From: Leptothermofonsia sp049200465
GTDB taxonomy: Bacteria; Cyanobacteriota; Cyanobacteriia; Leptolyngbyales; Leptolyngbyaceae
Length of the DNA: 64,000 nucleotides
NCBI RefSeq assembly: GCF_049200465.1
Contig: NZ_CP120836.1
Coordinates: 1,178,001 to 1,242,000 of the forward strand
Reading direction: 5' to 3'
Shown piece by piece: positions 1 through 8,696 of this stretch (position 1 is its first letter; each line of letters begins with the position of its first letter). Under the pieces are notes generated by a model that searched no databases, was not told where the DNA came from, and saw only the letters and a program-made list of their open reading frames with translations. The position numbers and the translations under genes are program-made.

Positions 1-3000
1 CGTAAGTGGCCTCCTGGGGTGGGGTGATGATGATTTCACCTCCATGCATGCCCTTGCCCACGTAATCGTTGGCCTCGCCTTCTAGTTTCAGAATCACATT
101 GGGGATATTGAATGCGCCAAAGCTCTGACCGGCTGTCCCTTTGAAATGAAGGGTAATTTGACCGCCAAAGCCATTATTGCCATATCGTTTGGCGATCGCC
201 CCTACCAGTCGAGCCCCCACTGTCCGGTCTGTGTTGACAATGGTGTAGGTTTTGCTGATATTGGTTTGATTTTGAATGGCGGCCTGAATGTCCGGATCAC
301 TGAGGATTTTATCATCCAGTACCGGGCCGTTACTATGAACCTCTTCGTGATTCAACCAGGAGCGGTCTTCACGGGTATTAGGCAGATGAGTCAGGCAATT
401 TAAGTTGAGCGCCTGAGTTTTGGTCGGCTTCACACCTTCGCGCAGCTTCAACAGATCAGCCCGTCCAACCAGTTCATTCAATGAACGGTAGCCCAACCGT
501 GCCATCAGCGATCGCGCTTCTTCCGCAATAAAGAGGAAGAAGTTGACTACATGTTCAGGGATGCCCGTAAATCGCTTGCGTAGCTCCTCTTTCTGGCTGG
601 CAACCCCCACCGGGCAATTATTAGTGTGACAGATGCGGGCCATAATGCAGCCCTCGGCAATCATGGCGATGGAGCCAAACCCGAATTCTTCCCCGCCCAT
701 CAGGGCAGCCATCACCACGTCCCAGCCAGTTTTGATGCCGCCGTCAACTCGCAAAATGACGCGATCGCGCAGTTGGTTTTCCAGCAGGACGCGGTGAACC
801 TCAGTCAGACCCAGTTCCCAGGGGCTTCCAGCATGCTTGATGGAACTGAGGGGGGAGGCCCCGGTGCCGCCATCATGCCCGGAGATCTGGATGATGTCTG
901 CATTGGCTTTGGCAACCCCAGCCGCAATGGTGCCAATCCCAATTTCAGCCACCAGTTTCACAGATACCTGAGCGGTTGGGTTGATCTGATGCAGATCAAA
1001 GATTAGTTGGGCCAGGTCTTCGATGGAATAAATATCGTGGTGGGGAGGGGGAGAAATTAGCGTTACGCCCGGTTTGGAACGCCGCAGCATGGCAATGTAA
1101 GGACTGACCTTGGTGCCGGGCAGTTGCCCTCCCTCTCCTGGTTTGGCCCCCTGGGCGATCTTAATTTCCACCTGCCTGGCGCTCATCAGATATTCGGGCG
1201 TGACCCCAAACCGACCGGATGCCACCTGCTTAATCGCCGAACTGGCCGTATCACCATTTCGCAATCCCTTCAGGTGAGGCAGCACGGAGGAGAGACCATT
1301 TTCATCCACATCGTCCAGCACTCGGAAACGGATGGGGTCTTCTCCCCCTTCCCCCGAATTAGATTTGCCACCAATTCGGTTCATTGCGATCGCCAGGGTT
1401 TCGTGCGCCTCCCGCGACAGGGCACCCAGCGACATTCCTCCAGTGCAGAACCGCTTCACAATCTCGGAGGCTGGCTCCACCTCTTCTATCGGAATGGCGG
1501 GGCGATCGCTCTTAAAGTCCAGCAAGTCACGCAGGGCGGTCAGAGGACGCTCCTCCAGATACTTCATGTAGAGTGCGTAGTGGTCATAGCTCTGGTTCTC
1601 GACTGCCTTATGGAGGTACTTCGCCATTTCCGGGCTGTTCATATGGTATTCCCCACCCGGACGGTAGTTAACGTACCCAAAGTTCTCCAGCTTTTTGATC
1701 GTCAGTTCAGGGAAAGCACGGCAGTGGAAAGACATCACTTCCTGAGCCAGGTCAGCAATGCTGATGCCACCGACACGGGAGGTGGTACCCGCAAAGCCCA
1801 GGTGCAGCAGATCAGGACCAATGCCGATTGCTTCAAAAATTTGAGCCCCGTGATAGCTGGACAGCAACGAGATCCCCATCTTGGAAAGGATTTTGAGTAA
1901 CCCATCTTCGATCGCCTTGCGGTAGTTGGCCTGGGCCGCCGCTAATGGAATGGATTTGAGCTTGCCCCGCGCCATCATGTTCTGCGTCTTGGAGTCTGCC
2001 CACCACTGGCGCACGGTTTCCAGAGCCAGGTAAGGGCACACAGCACTGGCTCCATAACCAATCAGGCAGGCAAAGTGATGGGTACTCCAGCACTGGGCTG
2101 TATCCACAATCAAGGAAGCCTTCATCCGCAAACCCTGACGAATCAGGTGGTGATGCACAGCTCCAACGGCTAACAGGGGTGGGATGTAGCTACACTCTGC
2201 CTGGAGTCCACCCAACTCGCCCTTATGGTTGATGCGATCGCTCAAAATCAGAATCTTCTGGCCCGACTGCACCGCTTCGGCAGCCTGCTGGCACAGATGG
2301 GTCACGGCTCGCTGTAACCCTTCAGGGCCTGTAGCTACTTCAAATAAGGTAGACAGATCCGCCGTTTCAAACCCAGACTGGCGGATTTGCTCTAACTCAA
2401 TATCTCCCAGAACGGGAGATTCCAGCTTCAGCAGGCGGGCAAATTCGGGCTTTTCCTCCAGCAGATTGCCGCGATCGCCCAACTGCATCGTCAGCGACAT
2501 TACCAGCCTTTCTCGCAGGGGATCAATGGCCGGGTTCGTCACCTGGGCAAACCGCTGCTTGAAGTAGTCATACAGCAGGTGGGGCTTCTCAGACAGCACC
2601 GCCAGGGGAATGTCATCCCCCATGCAGAAGGTTGGCTCCTTGCCCTGAGCCGCCATCTCCTCGATGATCATCTCCACATCTTCGGCGGTATAGCCAAAGG
2701 CGGTCTGGTACCGCAACACCTCATGAGCATCCATCCGGGGAGCCTCATCTGCAAAGGGTTGGGGGGTAATCGTCACCCGGTTTTGCCGTAGCCACTCACT
2801 GTAGGGTTGGGCGCTGGCCACTCGTTGCTTAATCTCCCAGTTTTTGAGAATCTCGTGCTTCTCCAGGTTGACGATAATCATCTGACCAGGACCCAACCGC
2901 CCCTTTTCTACAATTTCGGCTTCGGGTAAATCCACTACCCCCGCCTCGGAGGCCACCACCACATAGCCATCGCGGGTGATGCTGTAGCGGGCAGGACGCA

Positions 3001-4171
3001 GCCCATTGCGGTCCAGAGTGGCGCCAATTGTTTTGCCATCACTAAAGACCAATAGTGCCGGACCATCCCAGGGTTCCTGGATGCCGCTGTAGTATTCATA
3101 GAAATCGATAATTTCTGGATAGCTGAGTAGATCCGGCTGGTTCTGATACGCCTCCGGCACCATGATCATCAGTGCTTCCTGGGGGCTGCGTCCAGAGCGC
3201 ACCAGCAACTCCATCACATTATCCAGATTGGCGGAGTCGCTATTTTCAGCGTTGACAGTAGGTTTGAGATCCTGCAAGCGATCGCCCCAGTAGGGATGGG
3301 CCAGTTCGGCCTCGCGGGCCACCATCCAATTAATATTGCCCAGCAGAGTGTTAATTTCGCCATTGTGCCCCACTAGTCGCATGGGTTGCGCCAGAGGCCA
3401 TCTTGGCATTGTATTTGTGCTGAAGCGGCGATGGTAAATGGCAAAAGCACTGGTGTACTCTGGTTGCTTCAAATCCACATAGAACTCACTCAGAATTGCC
3501 GATCGCACCATGCCCTTGTAGACAATCGTGCGGCAGGAGAAGGAACACATGTAGAAATCCCGGAAGGCATCTTCCAGGGCAGAACCCCGAACTTCGCTAG
3601 CAGCCGCCCGCAAAACTCGCTTACGCACCAGATACAGTAAGCGCTCTAGCTCATCACCCGTCGCATGTTTAGACTCGACTAAAATTTGCTCGATCTGGGG
3701 CTGGTTTTCCCGTGCCTGAATTCCCAGCATTTCTGGCCTGACAGGAACCTCCCGCCAGCCCAGGACAGTCATCCCTTCTTCGTGAACCGTCTGCTCAATA
3801 ATCCGACGGGCGATCGCGGCGGCTTCTGGCTGGTTGGGCAGAAAAATCATGCCAACCCCGATGCGATCGCCCGGTAGAGCATCAATTCCTTTAGCCGCCA
3901 GCCAGGGTTTAAACAGCTCCCACGGAATAGCCGTCATCAAACCAGCACCATCACCAGAGTCGTAGTCGGCACTACATCCCCCCCGGTGTTCCATACAGGC
4001 AAGGGCAGATAGCGCCTGTTCAATCAGCACATGGCTCGCCCGGCTCTTCTGATCAGCAATAAAGCCAACGCCGCAGGCATCTCGCTCTTCCACCAGCCAG
4101 CGCTGCCCCCCATACCCCGCATCCGATTCTGGATTCTGATGTCCATCTTGATTCACAGTTGTCCTACCCAT
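1..4171 (-). CDS. gltS: Ferredoxin-dependent glutamate synthase (GltS/Fd-GOGAT), C-terminus missing at window edge
   Basis: Converts glutamine plus 2-oxoglutarate to two glutamates with electrons from ferredoxin; with GS (glnA, also in this window) it assimilates ammonium. The frame stays open from the ATG at 4171 to the left edge, about 1390 residues, so roughly the last 140 of a usual ~1530 are outside. After a 32-residue leader the protein reads RDACGVGF, so Cys33 would become the N-terminal glutaminase nucleophile after propeptide cleavage. The [3Fe-4S] cluster signature C-X5-C-X4-C is visible as Cys1175, Cys1181 and Cys1186 (encoded near 605-649). Upstream lie a 14-bp tandem repeat and an 11-bp inverted repeat. 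The many plus-strand frames across this stretch are antisense shadows. Confidence 0.97.
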   Translation of the reverse strand, partial: MGRTTVNQDGHQNPESDAGYGGQRWLVEERDACGVGFIADQKSRASHVLIEQALSALACMEHRGGCSADYDSGDGAGLMTAIPWELFKPWLAAKGIDALPGDRIGVGMIFLPNQPEAAAIARRIIEQTVHEEGMTVLGWREVPVRPEMLGIQARENQPQIEQILVESKHATGDELERLLYLVRKRVLRAAASEVRGSALEDAFRDFYMCSFSCRTIVYKGMVRSAILSEFYVDLKQPEYTSAFAIYHRRFSTNTMPRWPLAQPMRLVGHNGEINTLLGNINWMVAREAELAHPYWGDRLQDLKPTVNAENSDSANLDNVMELLVRSGRSPQEALMIMVPEAYQNQPDLLSYPEIIDFYEYYSGIQEPWDGPALLVFSDGKTIGATLDRNGLRPARYSITRDGYVVVASEAGVVDLPEAEIVEKGRLGPGQMIIVNLEKHEILKNWEIKQRVASAQPYSEWLRQNRVTITPQPFADEAPRMDAHEVLRYQTAFGYTAEDVEMIIEEMAAQGKEPTFCMGDDIPLAVLSEKPHLLYDYFKQRFAQVTNPAIDPLRERLVMSLTMQLGDRGNLLEEKPEFARLLKLESPVLGDIELEQIRQSGFETADLSTLFEVATGPEGLQRAVTHLCQQAAEAVQSGQKILILSDRINHKGELGGLQAECSYIPPLLAVGAVHHHLIRQGLRMKASLIVDTAQCWSTHHFACLIGYGASAVCPYLALETVRQWWADSKTQNMMARGKLKSIPLAAAQANYRKAIEDGLLKILSKMGISLLSSYHGAQIFEAIGIGPDLLHLGFAGTTSRVGGISIADLAQEVMSFHCRAFPELTIKKLENFGYVNYRPGGEYHMNSPEMAKYLHKAVENQSYDHYALYMKYLEERPLTALRDLLDFKSDRPAIPIEEVEPASEIVKRFCTGGMSLGALSREAHETLAIAMNRIGGKSNSGEGGEDPIRFRVLDDVDENGLSSVLPHLKGLRNGDTASSAIKQVASGRFGVTPEYLMSARQVEIKIAQGAKPGEGGQLPGTKVSPYIAMLRRSKPGVTLISPPPHHDIYSIEDLAQLIFDLHQINPTAQVSVKLVAEIGIGTIAAGVAKANADIIQISGHDGGTGASPLSSIKHAGSPWELGLTEVHRVLLENQLRDRVILRVDGGIKTGWDVVMAALMGGEEFGFGSIAMIAEGCIMARICHTNNCPVGVASQKEELRKRFTGIPEHVVNFFLFIAEEARSLMARLGYRSLNELVGRADLLKLREGVKPTKTQALNLNCLTHLPNTREDRSWLNHEEVHSNGPVLDDKILSDPDIQAAIQNQTNISKTYTIVNTDRTVGARLVGAIAKRYGNNGFGGQITLHFKGTAGQSFGAFNIPNVILKLEGEANDYVGKGMHGGEIIITPPQEATY

Positions 4172-4208
4172 GAGAGAAACTTGTTGATCTATCTATTTAA
4201 GGTCAGGT

Positions 4209-4236
4209 CTTAATTAAGCATTCTTAATTAAGCATT
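4209..4236. repeat. Two tandem copies of a 14-bp AT-rich unit upstream of gltS
   Basis: The unit CTTAATTAAGCATT occurs twice with no gap, 4209-4222 and 4223-4236, starting 38 bases upstream of the gltS ATG. Each unit contains the palindrome TTAATTAA. It may be a binding site or promoter element for gltS, but no standard NtcA box (GTA-N8-TAC) was found here. Confidence 0.7.
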
Positions 4237-4255
4237 GTTGATTCATGTCCAGATT

Positions 4256-4285
4256 ATTATTCAGCCCCATTGGAGGCTGAATAAT
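4256..4285. promoter_or_regulatory. Perfect 11-bp inverted repeat upstream of gltS
   Basis: ATTATTCAGCC at 4256-4266 is exactly complementary to GGCTGAATAAT at 4275-4285 with an 8-base loop. It sits 85 bases upstream of the gltS start. It could be an operator or a stem in the leader RNA; the AT-rich arms and lack of a following T-run argue against a simple terminator. Confidence 0.55.
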
Positions 4286-4735
4286 TAGGATAAATTCCTG
4301 AAAAGCAGACAATCTTAGTAAGAAATCTGTCTAACCTGATACAGCCGTAGCAACTGGATCTGCCATTACCAATTGACTACCGAGGCACTGCAACGGGTGA
4401 ATCAAATCTTATTAAAAAAAGCCTTCTCCTGACAATCCCCGTTTCTTGGGTTTTACCACTATCGCAGTTTTCGTGGTAATCATTGATCGCAAAAGGGATG
4501 GCCTGCCCGCCCACCTATCTGGTTGCCAACTAAGCACCTCTTCTATCCTAGCGTTACTGATTTCCGATCAACCTTCCACACCAATTTCTGGCAAATTATG
4601 GAAGGCCAGATCGGCATTGACAGATCCGCTGAACAAACTTTGAGTGGCAGTAAGAATATGGTCGTGATTCGAACCGGTATGCGGGGATGGTTGAAAGAGA
4701 AGGGTTTGCAGTACTCTCAGACAAAACTTGTCAGG

Positions 4736-4836
4736 CTAGTGTTGCAAACACTAAATTTTGCAACATGGAAGCTTAGGGGCTTCGCCCCCAGAAGGGAGGG
4801 CCACCTCCTCCACCCCCTTCAAAACTTTTGTTTTGA
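4736..4836 (+). repeat. Family C short interspersed element, copy 1
   Basis: Starts CTAGTGTTGCAAACACTAAA, then runs through GC-rich hairpin text (GGGGCTTCGCCCCC) and ends CAAAACTTTTGTTTTG. The same order of blocks recurs at 14932-15050. It lies inside an apparent N-terminal extension of the next gene, which shows that extension is not real protein. Confidence 0.75.
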
Positions 4837-4852
4837 TCTACTAGCCATCAGC

Positions 4853-6673
4853 ATGCCATTGGCAGCGGTTACAGTTCATTGGGTCGCACCCGAAGCAGGC
4901 ACGATGAAACCAGCGATCGCCCTTTCCAGGCCACTCGTCCTGAGCCAGGCTTCCCCATCCGCTGCATCTGAAGGAACTCAGATTCTCTTCAATGGCCGCA
5001 CCCTCCCGGCAGTCTGGAGTCAATGGCAAATAGCCGGTTCCACTCGCACAGGCATCAGTGATGCTGGATTGATGCAGGCGTTGGGGGTAGAACTTTTGAA
5101 TACTGAGGATGCCAGCCATCAACCCGTGCAATGGTTCTCCGATCCCAGAATTAACCCACTCCTGTTGCCAACCCGCCTGATAGGCTCCATTCGCTATCTG
5201 GATATTACCGACTTTGCTCGCCAGATGGGCTGGCAGATGCAGGTTAACGGTACAACGCTGCAAATTGCCTCAGCCATTGCTAGGGTGCAATCTGTCCGGT
5301 TGGGAAAACAATCCTGGGGCGATCGCATCGTGATTGAACTCGACCAGCCTGCAACCTGGCAGGTTGACCAGCAAAACCAGGAATTTGTGCTCACCCTCAA
5401 CGCCCAACTCGATCCATCCCTGCTCAGTCCCCAAACCAATCCCACCACCACCCCCATCACTCGCAGTCCGGGGAGCCAGCTTGCTTTTCTCCTATCCCAG
5501 CCAGCTCCCAATCAAACCCAACTCCGACTGAGCATTCCCCTCAGCCTCCGCCCCCGCGTCTGGAGTTTGCCCAACCCCAATCGCTTAATCGTAGATGTCC
5601 GCCCCGATTCGCTGGTAGAGCGCAACATTGTCTGGGCACCCGGTCTGCGCTGGCGTTCCCAAATTCTGGATCTGGGTGGCAATCGCTTTCCAGTGGTGTG
5701 GCTGGCTGTGAATCCTCTCCAACCGGGTATCAGACTCAAACCCATCCTGCCAAATCCTGGTACTATGACGGGCATCGCTTCCCTGCCTCAGACTGTTCGG
5801 CTGGCACAGGCCGCGGCTGCCATTAACGGTGGCTTCTTCAACCGTAACAACCAACTTCCACTGGGAGCGATTCGGCTGGATGGGCGCTGGCTCTCCGGCC
5901 CCATTCTCAACCGGGGAGCGATCGCCTGGAATTCTTCAGGAGCATTCAAAATCGACCGTCTCGCCCTACAAGAAACCCTGATTACTTCAACGGGTCAACG
6001 CCTCCCGCTGACTCATCTCAACAGCGGCTATATTCAGGCTGGTATCGCCCGCTACACCTCCGATTGGGGACCGACCTATACCCCCCTTTCGGATAACGAA
6101 ATTCTTGTCCTCGTTCAAAACAATCGGATTATCAACCAACAAACGATTCCTACCGCTGGCAGCCAGCCAATTCCAATTCCAGCCAATGGCTACCTCCTGG
6201 TGCTGCGTTCTAACCGCACGGCAGCCACCAGTCTCGCGGTTGGGTCTTCCTTGAGGCTCGAAAGCGTCACCAACCCACCTGATTTCAGCTCCTACCCCCA
6301 AATCGTGGCTGCCGGACCGCTCCTTTTACAAAACCGCCAGATTGTTCTGGATGCCCCAGCCGAAAAATTCAGTCGGGCATTTGCAACTGAAAAAGCAAGC
6401 CGAAGCGCGATCGGGCAAGCTGCAAATGGTCACCTGCTCATTGCTGCCGTCCACACTGACATCCGTGGAGTCGGAGCGACCTTAACGGATATCGCCCAAA
6501 TTATGCAGCAGCTTGGAGCCATCAACGCCCTGAATCTGGATGGTGGCAGCTCCACAACCCTCTATCTGGGCGGCCAAATCCTCGATCGCCCCCCTCGAAC
6601 CGTGGCTCGTGTCCACAATGGTATTGGCATTTTTGTGCAACCCACACGTCAGTTGATGAGAAGTGAAGAGTAA
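4853..6673 (+). CDS. Phosphodiester glycosidase (NAGPA-domain) family protein
   Basis: The C-terminal half carries the hallmarks of the phosphodiester glycosidase/NAGPA family (exopolysaccharide biosynthesis-type, DUF2233): an INGGFF block near residue 325 and LNLDGGSSTTLY near residue 560, with a conserved glycine-rich end. The N-terminal half looks like an AMIN-like or copper-amine-oxidase-like beta domain, but I am unsure of that. The frame is open from 4523, but its first 110 codons cross a dispersed repeat (4736-4836), so I prefer the ATG at 4853, giving 606 residues. A weak hydrophobic start and Ala-Ser-Ala segments suggest export, not proven. The likely role is cell-surface or exopolysaccharide glycan processing. 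It stands alone, divergent from gltS. Confidence 0.82.
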   Translation: MPLAAVTVHWVAPEAGTMKPAIALSRPLVLSQASPSAASEGTQILFNGRTLPAVWSQWQIAGSTRTGISDAGLMQALGVELLNTEDASHQPVQWFSDPRINPLLLPTRLIGSIRYLDITDFARQMGWQMQVNGTTLQIASAIARVQSVRLGKQSWGDRIVIELDQPATWQVDQQNQEFVLTLNAQLDPSLLSPQTNPTTTPITRSPGSQLAFLLSQPAPNQTQLRLSIPLSLRPRVWSLPNPNRLIVDVRPDSLVERNIVWAPGLRWRSQILDLGGNRFPVVWLAVNPLQPGIRLKPILPNPGTMTGIASLPQTVRLAQAAAAINGGFFNRNNQLPLGAIRLDGRWLSGPILNRGAIAWNSSGAFKIDRLALQETLITSTGQRLPLTHLNSGYIQAGIARYTSDWGPTYTPLSDNEILVLVQNNRIINQQTIPTAGSQPIPIPANGYLLVLRSNRTAATSLAVGSSLRLESVTNPPDFSSYPQIVAAGPLLLQNRQIVLDAPAEKFSRAFATEKASRSAIGQAANGHLLIAAVHTDIRGVGATLTDIAQIMQQLGAINALNLDGGSSTTLYLGGQILDRPPRTVARVHNGIGIFVQPTRQLMRSEE

Positions 6674-6894
6674 GGGGGGAGATGAAAACTCAAAAACTCG
6701 TCTAACCCCACTCACTCACACCTCCACTCCCCTGCCCCCTTGCCCTTACCATCTGACCTCACTAAAATGAACCTGCCTTAAACCGGGCTCACGGTTTGTA
6801 AAGTCTTGGTATAGATCTGGTTCTAGAGGGAGGGCTAAGCCTGAATATGCGGTTACAAATTTGCTATCTTGACTTCGGCAATCTTTTTGGATGA

Positions 6895-7009
6895 TATAGC
6901 GGTAGTCATTATGATTAGGACGGGGTGCGGGGGTGGAACCCCTCGCTGGGAGCGCAACCCCCACTCCCTCTCTAATTCCAATGTCCTAATGCACCCGCGT
7001 AGAGCTATA
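6895..7009 (+). repeat. Family A short palindromic element (MITE-like), copy 1
   Basis: 115 bp bounded by TATAGC and GCTATA, with a second inner inverted pair TAGGAC/GTCCTA. The centre is a GC-rich hairpin (GGGGTGGAACCCC then GGGAGCGCAACCC-like text). Other copies are at 40930-41047 (reverse), 56539-56654 and, shortened, 60495-60577. It ends 56 bases before the mannose-6-phosphate isomerase start and so may sit in its promoter. Confidence 0.85.
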
Positions 7010-7065
7010 AGAGGTTGCAACAAACTCACTCAGTGAACGAACTCGCTTAGTAAGGAGATAGACCC

Positions 7066-7482
7066 TTGGCTCAACCTCAAGAAACCACCCAAACTCCTGC
7101 CCTTGCTGTATCGGTCTCAGCTAACCAGCGGCTCGTCGCTGCAACCGAACTGCGTCCCTGGGGTTCTTTCACAGTTTTAGAAGAAGGTCGAGGCTACAAA
7201 ATTAAGAGAATAGAGGTAAAGCCAGGTCATCGCCTTAGCCTGCAAATGCATCACCATCGGAGTGAGCATTGGATTGTGGTTTCGGGCACAGCAAAAGTGA
7301 CCTGCGGTAGTGATGAACGCATCCTCACCAGCAATCAGTCAACCTATGTCCCCCAGTGCACAACTCATCGGTTGGAGAATCCAGGAGTTATTCCCCTTGT
7401 CCTCATCGAAGTTCAAAACGGGGAATACCTGGGAGAAGATGACATCGTCCGCTATCAGGATGATTATGCTCGTGCTCAGTAA
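7066..7482 (+). CDS. Cupin-type mannose-6-phosphate isomerase (C-terminal domain alone)
   Basis: 138 residues that match the cupin C-terminal domain of type II mannose-6-phosphate isomerase/GDP-mannose pyrophosphorylase. The block RPWGSF near residue 26, then PGHRLSLQMHHHRSEHW with the metal-binding histidines, then the second cupin motif with HRLENPG are all visible. Stand-alone proteins of this length are common in cyanobacteria and act in fructose-6-P/mannose-6-P interconversion for GDP-mannose and polysaccharide supply. The start is TTG: AAGGAG lies about 10 bases upstream and no in-frame ATG fits. A family A element lies just upstream. Confidence 0.92.
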   Translation: MAQPQETTQTPALAVSVSANQRLVAATELRPWGSFTVLEEGRGYKIKRIEVKPGHRLSLQMHHHRSEHWIVVSGTAKVTCGSDERILTSNQSTYVPQCTTHRLENPGVIPLVLIEVQNGEYLGEDDIVRYQDDYARAQ

Positions 7483-7655
7483 GGGGTAATAGGGTGGATA
7501 AGTTGGGGAGTGGAAGAGCACCCATCTACCCATCCGCTCCTTACCCCTTACCTCACTGACAGCCAACGACTAACAACTTTACTTAGCCCCCAGTGCCCAG
7601 TCCCTTCTAGCTCTGACACCTGATACTGACCACATCCTAACTTCCTGATTCCTTC

Positions 7656-7777
7656 GGTTCTTCTGGCTTGCCGGTGAAAGAGTAGCTTATGCTACTCTTT
7701 CATCTCAAACAAAGTCCCTGGAATATTGATTTTGTTTTGGTGATAAGCGAACTTATCACCAAACTCCCAGGAGAGCC
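7656..7777 (+). repeat. Family E double-hairpin element, copy 1
   Basis: About 122 bp holding two perfect hairpins: GAAAGAGTAGC (7676-7686) with GCTACTCTTTC (7691-7701), and GGTGATAAG (7739-7747) with CTTATCACC (7752-7760) around a CGAA loop. The ends form an imperfect terminal inverted repeat (GGTTCTTCTGG versus GGCTCTCCTGG). A second copy in reverse is at 16203-16325. It ends 45 bases before the next start codon. Confidence 0.85.
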
Positions 7778-7822
7778 ATTCCTTCCTGCGGTAGGATAGA
7801 AGTTGAAGATTGAAGCTTTGAA

Positions 7823-8152
7823 ATGATTCATCTCAGCAGTACTGCAGCCAATGAGATTCTGCGTTTACGGACAAAACGCAACAAAGCCGACCTCCTTCTT
7901 CGTCTGGGAGTCCAGCCCAAAGGTTGTTTAGGGCTGTCCTATGTTATGGGTTTTGACGAAGCAGTGAGACCGGGCGATCAGGTCTATGATTGTAATGGGA
8001 TTCGAGTCGTCATCAATGCCGAAAGTCTTGCCTACCTTGATGGGCTATCTCTGGACTATTCGGAAGATTTGATGGGCGGAGGCTTTCGTTTCCGCAACCC
8101 AAATTCGGAACAGAGCTGTAGCTGTGGCACCTCGTTTGCGATCGCAAGCTAA
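7823..8152 (+). CDS. IscA/HesB-family iron-sulfur assembly protein
   Basis: 109 residues with the A-type carrier fold signature. One conserved cysteine lies in the GCLGLSY block (around residue 35) and the C-terminal CSCG pair is present (SCSCGTSF), giving the three-cysteine set used to hold Fe-S clusters or iron. The length is normal for IscA/SufA/HesB. It stands alone, not in a suf operon, with a double-hairpin element directly upstream. I cannot tell from this sequence which cyanobacterial paralogue it is. Confidence 0.93.
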   Translation: MIHLSSTAANEILRLRTKRNKADLLLRLGVQPKGCLGLSYVMGFDEAVRPGDQVYDCNGIRVVINAESLAYLDGLSLDYSEDLMGGGFRFRNPNSEQSCSCGTSFAIAS

Positions 8153-8323
8153 CATCAGATTCCCCAACGTTGGCTGTCGTAGCATGGACAACGCTTTAGT
8201 TCCCTATAAGTTACCATTTCAAGCGATAAACTTTACGTCACCAACTCTTTGTGTCCCGTAAGTTCTTTTCCATTTCTCACTCAAAACGTGCTATCCTGGT
8301 CTATGCCTGTTTGCTCGAACAGC

Positions 8324-8379
8324 GCTTTCAGGTATGCATTTTTCGTAAATAGCTTTCAGGTATACATTTTTCGCAAATA
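8324..8379 (+). repeat. 28-bp tandem duplication just before tRNA-Gly
   Basis: The 28-base unit beginning GCTTTCAGGTATGCATTTTT occurs at 8324-8351 and again at 8352-8379 with two substitutions. It ends 9 bases before the mature tRNA, so it lies in the promoter or 5' leader of the tRNA gene. Confidence 0.85.
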
Positions 8380-8388
8380 AAAGTTTTT

Positions 8389-8459
8389 GCGGGCATAGTT
8401 TAGTGGTAAAACCATAGCCTTCCAAGCTATTGATGCGGGTTCGATTCCCGCTGCCCGCT
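8389..8459 (+). tRNA. tRNA-Gly, anticodon TCC
   Basis: The 71-base gene folds as a cloverleaf: acceptor GCGGGCA pairs with TGCCCGC, the D-arm contains TTTAGTGGTAAAA, the anticodon loop CTTCCAA gives TCC, and the T-arm is GCGGGTTCGATTCCCGC. No CCA is encoded. It reads GGA/GGG glycine codons. A 28-bp tandem repeat precedes it and a row of three short elements follows. Confidence 0.97.
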
Positions 8460-8513
8460 TCCAAGGTACTATCACACTAATGTAGGATGACAGAAATAAC
8501 TGCTCAGTTGTGA

Positions 8514-8584
8514 TGGGGATGGGCAGGGGGTTTCACCCCCTCCACCCCGAAATTATCCTTAATTTAATTGCTCCTAGCTACTTA
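8514..8584 (+). repeat. Family B short element, 5'-truncated copy 1
   Basis: Retains the 3' half: CAGGGGGTTTCACCCCCTCC, then AAATTATCCTTAATTTAATTG and the terminal CTAGCTACTTA. The left end (TAAGTAGGTAGTCAT) is missing. It is joined directly to a family H element. Confidence 0.8.
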
Positions 8585-8696
8585 CTAGTAGCGCGGCAAG
8601 CCTAAAACATTGGGTTTATCAAATCTAGTGAAAGCAGTCTCAGAAGCAAACTCAGCGATTGACTTACTCAACAAATTAAGCTGGATGCGCTACTAG
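8585..8696. repeat. Family H element with perfect 10-bp terminal inverted repeats
   Basis: 112 bp beginning CTAGTAGCGC and ending GCGCTACTAG, exact reverse complements. The right-hand CTAG is shared with the start of the next element (family D). No second copy was found in this window. Confidence 0.7.

Noticed and set aside
626..2567. Plus-strand frames of 80-258 residues across the left end
   Set aside because: They are antisense to gltS, whose minus-strand frame is open and matches the family throughout including the cluster cysteines.
4523..4852. N-terminal 110-residue extension of the phosphodiester glycosidase frame
   Set aside because: It runs across a dispersed family C repeat and has no protein-like pattern; the start was moved to 4853.
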